From Sodiomyces alkalinus F11 (lineage: Eukaryota; Ascomycota; Sordariomycetes; Glomerellales; Plectosphaerellaceae), in the NCBI RefSeq assembly GCF_003711515.1, contig NW_021167082.1:3155691-3219690 (forward strand): a stretch of 64,000 bases of DNA, written 5' to 3'. Positions 58,231-64,000 of this stretch are shown here, in pieces. The stretch's first letter is position 1, and every line of letters starts with the position of its first letter. The position numbers were made by a program, and so were the translations under genes. The notes beneath the pieces were generated by a model. That model did no database searches. It saw only the letters and a program-made list of their open reading frames with translations, and was not told where the DNA came from.

Positions 58231-58290
58231 TCTATTAAAGGCGCCTTCGAAGGGGTGTATTCTATTAAAGGCGCCTTCGAAGGGGTGTAT
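58231..58290. repeat. Perfect tandem duplication, 2 x 30 bp
   Basis: The 30-base unit beginning TCTATTAAAGGCGCC occurs twice with no mismatch (58231-58260 and 58261-58290). It contains the GGCGCC and TTCGAA palindromes. Confidence 0.95.
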
Positions 58291-59030
58291 TCTATAGTAT
58301 CTAAGGTCTTTTTAAGCCTAAAATAGCATAAAAGAGCTCGTATATAGCGGTACTATCGCGAGCTCCTCGTTAGCTTATATGCCTACTGTAAAAGATATAC
58401 CTGCTATATATATAACCCGGTGCTATTCCTCCTACTCTAATAGCGTAGGAAGAGTAGGAAAATAAACCTCCTACTATTCCTTATTTTTACTATTTTCTTC
58501 CTCTTCTATAGCTTCCTTTTTCTCAGTTTTTTTTAATTCTCTTTTTATATCGTGAGTAGCCCCGAGATAGCTTATAGGTCCTATAGTCGTCGAGTCATAG
58601 CTCGCCCTTTAGGCCACCTATATTCTCGTTACTATACGTTAGTATACCCTTTACCCCGGTTTAGTAGCATAGCTAACTATTAGTAGACATCTAACTTTAA
58701 CTGCCTTAGTAAGCACCTTTATAAAGGTAGTAGAAATAACGATATAAGATTATAGCCTATATTATTATAGGTTACGAGGTCGGCCGTAACTAATAGTACG
58801 TAGACCCCGACCCCCTCTCCTAAGAAGCGCTATACGCCTAAGAAGCCTCTAGGGGTTTATCGTCTCGCCCCCTACTTCTAGTACGCTACCCGGTAATATA
58901 AATAAGAGTATACTATTAAGTACTATTATTAATCGGGTCCCGGCGCTAGTTATACCGATACTATGTATTATAAGTACTTCTATTATACTTATAAATATTC
59001 CGAGGCAAGTAGGCTTATTATAGTATAATA
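58291..59030. other. RIP-hit DNA with broken Tyr-rich (ex-Cys) frame
   Basis: Around 58870-59010 a plus-strand frame reads SGPGASYTDTMYYKYFYYTYKYSEAS, probably a cysteine cluster before RIP. The family is unknown. The 400-bp dispersed repeat follows. Confidence 0.4.
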
Positions 59031-59427
59031 TTATTATTTATTACGCTATTCTCGCTTAGCTAAGCTAGCCTAGCTACCTGGGTAATAGTCCTTCTCTAAT
59101 TCTCGAGGGGAAACCGTTAATGGATAAAAACCCCTACGCTCTTATTATATAGGTAGTTCTATCGTGCGTGGCCGCTACGGTATCGCTCCGCGGCCTTGTT
59201 TTTATCGTTATTCAAAAACCGGATCTTACCTCCGGGCTAGTGGCTAACGGGGGTCGGCTAGTTAGTTTAGTAGGTGCCGTGTTAGTCGTACACGCCCTCG
59301 GTACGCTATTGCTATAGTCCCTCGCCGCTATCCTTTCCTTTATTCCGGATCCGGCGAGGTTATTCTTCCCTCGCCGCGGTACCTTTTATACCCTCCCTCC
59401 CTTCTATAGGGGGGGGCACGCCTACCC
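59031..59427 (+). repeat. Dispersed repeat, inverted partner of 3811-4222
   Basis: Matches the reverse complement of 3811-4222 across its length, ending in a G-tract and CACGCCTACCC. See that entry. Confidence 0.75.
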
Positions 59428-60899
59428 CCCCCCTTACTCCTTCCTTTATTTATTATTTATTCTAAAACCTCCTTTATATACCTGCTATTTATAGTGGCCC
59501 TTATTTAGTTATATACCTCCCTTACTTACGCTACGTAGGCTCTCCGGGGTAAACGCTATAGTATAGACCGGGTATAGCTACCGTTCCCTAAAAGGCGTGG
59601 TGACTCGTAGGGCCAATCTGCCGCTCCCTTTTCTTATAACCCTCCCTCTTTTCCTCTTTTTCCCTCCTTTCCTCTTTTCCTCCTTTAAGCTATTATTCTT
59701 AAGGTAAGTTTTTCCGTGGTCGGTATAATATAGGTATAGCCCTAGAATTCCCGTGCGGGATCCCCGGTACTATTCGGCTATATAGTAAGGGATCTAATAG
59801 GGTTCCGGGTTACGCCGTCCTCGCGCCGCCCCCGCTCCGCTTCCGTCACGCCCGCCTTAGTCTAACTCTCCTACCCCTCTAGATACCTAGTAATAAGACC
59901 TCTATCACTAAAGGGGGAGCCGGTGCCGGCGCCTATAAGGGTAAAGGGCCGGCTACCCCTTAGCCTTCCACTATAAGTTCCCCGCTCTATTATCGTCGCG
60001 CCTGTTTTACGCCCCCGCTTCGTATTCTAACCCGGTATAGTCCGCCGTTACCCCTACCGTCCGCTTATCGCCCTATACCTTATATGTTATATCCTTAGTA
60101 TAAGACTACTAGGCTATACCCTGCTAAAACCCTCCTAGTATATAGTCCTGTTATATTCCCGCTATGCCCCCGCGGCGCCCCCGCTTTATATCGTATTTAC
60201 TAACCCGACTTAGGAGCCGGCGCCTATTATATTAAATATATTAATAGTAATCGTAGTAATAGCTATTATACCCCGGTTTATCCCCGTTATGCCCTTACTA
60301 CGCCCTTACTCCTTTAATCCTCCTATTAGGTCCCCCCCCCCTATAATAACGCCACTACCGCCCTTATCGCCGCCGCCGCCGCCGCCCGCACCGCCCCGAC
60401 TCCTTTTATAGGGTTTTCCCCTTCTCCGTTATACCGTGTACGCTACGTCCTTATTACTAATCCTATCGTAAAATATCCGGAGGTATTAGTAGGCGGCTAC
60501 CCGCTAGACTTACGCCTTTCGGGCGTACCGCGCCGCCCTCCGCCGGGCTAATAGTATTAGTATAATTGCCGCCCCCGCCGCCGCGCCCTAATAGAGTTAT
60601 AGTAATAGCTACGCTCGTAACGGTAAGATATTAGAGCTTATCCTCGCCTACCTTATAAGTTACCCCGCGTTAACCCCGCGCCGACCCCGTTACTAACGCG
60701 TATTATAGGGTATCCCTATCCCTTTATCGGGAGATCCTATAGCCTTAGCCACTAAGAATAAGGGTAAAGGTAAGGATAAGGTTATCCTAGTAGATAGTAA
60801 AGCGATTAGCTCTAACGATAACGATAATAAGTCCGACGAGTATATGGATAAGAAGTAAACATAGCGCGCCCGTAGCGTGGTTATATAACGGCTATTAAT
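59428..60899. other. RIP-hit DNA, unclassified, with GCC repeat
   Basis: Pyrimidine-rich at 59620-59690. A GCC trinucleotide run lies at about 60367-60390. No gene can be supported. Confidence 0.4.
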
Positions 60900-63800
60900 A
60901 AATATCTTACTCTCCTTTTACTTATGCTCTTTATAGTCGTCTTTACCTCCTTTTATAGTCGTCTTCGCCTCCCCGTATCTATACCCGAGGTTTTAGCGCT
61001 AAGGGGGCTTTACTACGCCTCCGCTGTTAGTTATTATGCTAGTCGGAAGTCCGGGAGGCGCCCGGTTTATAGGAACCACTTCGCGACTTTCCCCGCGGTC
61101 TTTTTACTACAGAGCGCTAGGAGCTAGTCCTGTTTTATTAGTAGGCGCGCGCCTGTATCGGCCGTAAGACGCTCTTATATCTCCCCTAATATATCTCGGT
61201 ATTATAGCGCAATATATTCCGCTATCTCCGGCCCTCCGTTAGCGTATTAATAGTATAGTATCGCCGCTTTTAGTACGCCTACTATAAAGAGGAAATAGCG
61301 AAGGCCTATTTTCTTTATTCGAATCTAGGTAAGGATAGAACTCTATAGTTTTATAAGGCCCTTATACTTTCTAAGCGCCGTATAGTTAAATTAGGGTATC
61401 TACGCTATAGCCACGCTACTATATTAGCGTAGTAAGGTACGCTTCTACTAGTACGCTTATTCCTCTTAAAGGCGCTAGGCTAGTTCCCTCCCGAGGAGCT
61501 AGGACTTAACCTCCTACTTCTATACCCCCTAAGACCTTAGGTAGGGCCTAACCCCTCCCCCGCGTCTTCTACGCTATATAGCCGCTTCGGCTACTCGTTA
61601 TACTTGAAGTATCGCTTACTCTATCTAGGTATCCTTTACCCGTAGCCCGTAGCAACGCTTATACGGTTAGGGCGTTATAGTATAAGTTAAGGGGGGGGAC
61701 CCTTACCTTTATCTTAACTACCTTTATAGTAATAGCCTAATACGCGCCGGTAATAATATATAGACACTACGCCTACTTATTAGCTAGTCCTTTAAGAACT
61801 CCGCTCGGCTTCTCCCCTTTTCTTATTATTATATAGAAGGCCGGGGCCGCGTATAGTATAATACTCCGGACTATTATTTAGTATAGTCTGCGCGCGTCCC
61901 CGATACAGTAGCCCTATACTAACGCTATAAGGCGTATAAGGGCGTATTTCTAGGTAAGGAGTTTAGCTTTAAGTTTCCTAATATAGGGACGGAATATAAG
62001 CTTCTAGTTAAGGATAACCCCTAGGACCTTTATTTCTCTAACTTACGGCGCCGGTACGCCCTTAAGGCGTAGTAGGAGCGGTAACGGTTCTTATTTTCTC
62101 GTAAAGTAAAGGAGCTTATATTTCCATGGCTTAAATCGTAGTCCGCTCCTCCGTAACTAGCTTTAGCAGACTTACTATACCTATTTAAGGTACGCCCGTA
62201 GTACGGCCTCGTTATATCTAAAGGCCATAATATTCGTGTTATCGGTAAAGCCGATTACCGCGACCCGCGGTATCCGGATTAATTCTTAGTAAAGTGTCCT
62301 AATAAATAGTATGAAGAGGATCGGGGAGAGGGGGGATCCTTAGGGGACTCCCGCCTGGATTTCTACCTAATACGCCGTATCGCTATCGAAGCGTAGGCGC
62401 GCCGTGCGCGCTACGAGGTATAATTAGGTCTATTTCGTAACCTAGTCCGGGAAGCCGTACTAGGCGAGGACTTCGAGGAGTTTTTAGTATAGTACTATAT
62501 TAAAGGCGCCCTAGATATTAATCTTTAATTACGTTATAGCCCCGCCGCGCTCCTACACGGCGTATACTCCCTCTATAATAGCCCTAACCGCTATTATCGT
62601 ATTATAGTGTCTACGATTACCTATCTATCCGGCGGGGAGGAGTTAGTACTCCTCTGCTATAGTCGCGATCCTCCTTACTATTATCTTCTTAAAGACCTTC
62701 CCCGTTACGCTAAGGAGTAATATCGGTTATTACCCCGAGGCTATTATATAAGCTTCCTTCGGTTTACCTGGTTTCTTAAGTATTATTACTTTTACGGTAC
62801 GGTATTATTACGGGAAATATACGGCCTTAAGGCTCGCGGAGAAGAGTTATACTAATCGCCTATAAAGTAATTAGCTATAGGCGAGTAGGAATCCGTTCGG
62901 TGGGCTATCCTCCCCGAGTACCTTCCACTTTACTATTTATTATATAGCCTACTAAACCTCCTTTTCTGTAACCTCTTACGTGAGTAGTATTACCGCTATC
63001 CTCGGCGCGCCGCCGATACGCCCGCTTTGTATAGGGTATAATAGGGGGAAAAACTTCTCTACGAGGATTATCGCTTTTCTATTATATATTATCGTGACCG
63101 GTCCGTCTACGCTACGCTATAGGGGCGGGATAAATAGGAGGTTTAGGGGTAGGTGGCTTATTATCCGGGCCTAGCGTTATAGTGCCTAAAGGCTTTTCTA
63201 GTCTACTACTATCGTATTGACGGCACCGCGCTAGCTTTTCCGCTTCTTCATTCTGACTAGAATATCGCGATATTTTTCTGCCTCTTTAAGTTTATTCTAC
63301 CTACCGCGCGACCTCCGCCCGTGGTAGCGCCGCGTTAGCCTTATTACCTCCTTATTCGCCTCTACTATCTCCTACGTCCACTATAGCGGCCTATCGCGGA
63401 AGGCGGCCAGCTCGCGGCGCGGCGCCGTAGCGTCCGCGATACTAGTAAGGTCTTATAGTATCTAGTTTACTACCTAGTCGATTACTTCCGGGGTAGGGGG
63501 TATTTCTCTATAGTCTAGCCTCCAGGCCTCTCTCTAAGCCGCTTCCCAGTCTAACTTCCTCTACCTCTATCCTTTACTAGCGATACACTAGCGCGGTTAC
63601 TTATAGTATAATAACCACGACTAATAAGCGATATAGCTTCTTTTTACCGCTTATAACGCCGCTAATGCCCTATAAGATACCGCTTATACTATAAACGAGG
63701 ATACCGATAATAATAATATAAGTTTATATTTGCTTTCTACGCGGGAACTCGCCTGCTAACTGCTTACGCACAACCTCTGCTAGTTCAAGGAAGCGTATAG

Positions 63801-64000
63801 CTATTTCTAGGTTATACTCGGTTAAGCTAAGTCGGGTAAAAATATCGCTAGTCCCTTATAGTTCGCCGCCCTTACCGTCGCCCCTACTCCCTATCGAAGA
63901 GACAATAGTCTTTTCGGTTACGTAACGGGTCGGATTACCAAGAGTATAATCCGGGTAGACGCTTACAGAATCTACACTATATAAAATACGGTGGCAGCGT
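60900..64000 (-). mobile_element. LINE 3, same family as LINE 2, continues past the window
   Basis: Colinear with 35960-37380 of LINE 2 in the same orientation; TATAGGAACCACTT and ATATTCCGCTATCTCC occur in both in the same order. The reverse transcriptase box on the minus strand reads GSPLSPILFILFIRTLY near 62330 and VIGFTDNTNIMAF near 62250, with the first catalytic Asp now reading Thr-Asp-Asn through RIP. Frames are broken throughout, and the 5' part lies beyond base 64000. Confidence 0.78.

Noticed and set aside
60924..61127. 67-codon plus-strand open frame
   Set aside because: It lies opposite the decayed LINE 3 coding strand and the colinear part of LINE 2 does not conserve it.

Overview
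The window comes from a filamentous ascomycete fungus (Pezizomycotina). The two intact genes have the short GT...YAG introns with CTAAC/CTGAC branch points typical of these fungi. Nearly everything else is transposon sequence carrying the mark of repeat-induced point mutation (RIP): CA and TG have become TA, while CG is kept. For example, the 60 bases from 2701 hold 13 TA and no CA or TG, whereas the 60 bases from 9001, inside a gene, hold 7 CA, 3 TG and 1 TA. Almost no reading frame survives in the RIP-hit part, so the many short open frames there are chance or fragments of dead transposon proteins.

Layout. 1-7.7 kb: RIP-degraded repeats, including the 3' end of a LINE (4.64-5.65 kb) and one arm of a 400-bp inverted repeat whose partner lies at 59.0 kb. 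7.7-14.45 kb: a gene island that escaped RIP, with two convergent genes: an intracellular-type LysM-domain protein (8124-10043, +) and a Zn2Cys6 transcription factor of the cutinase/fatty-acid regulator type (10665-14037, -), rebuilt here as six exons encoding 961 aa. 14.36-14.65 kb: a 98-bp inverted repeat inside which the RIP boundary falls. 14.66-16.45 kb: a dead Tc1/mariner element with TA target duplications. 16.5-26.8 kb: copia-type element A (target duplication GATAT), interrupted by a Ty3/gypsy chromovirus D (target duplication TATAT). 27.4-34.6 kb: a LINE ORF1 fragment followed by a long LINE on the minus strand. 35.9-53.9 kb: a second LINE on the minus strand, split by copia element C, whose own left LTR is split by copia element B (target duplication TGAAT). 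B contains an 810-base run of N. 54-57 kb: a truncated relative of C. 57.4-64 kb: unclassified RIP-hit repeats, then a third LINE that runs out of the window.

Nothing here looks like a new defence or metabolic system. The interest lies in the transposon archaeology (a three-level nest and a two-level nest, resolved to the base by target duplications), in differences in RIP strength between elements, and in the gene island with its finely split zinc-cluster exon structure. The two island genes show no obvious functional link. The transcription factor belongs to a family that controls lipid and cutin use, and the LysM protein has no secretion signal. Being embedded in RIP-hit, probably heterochromatic DNA may affect expression of both, which is inference.
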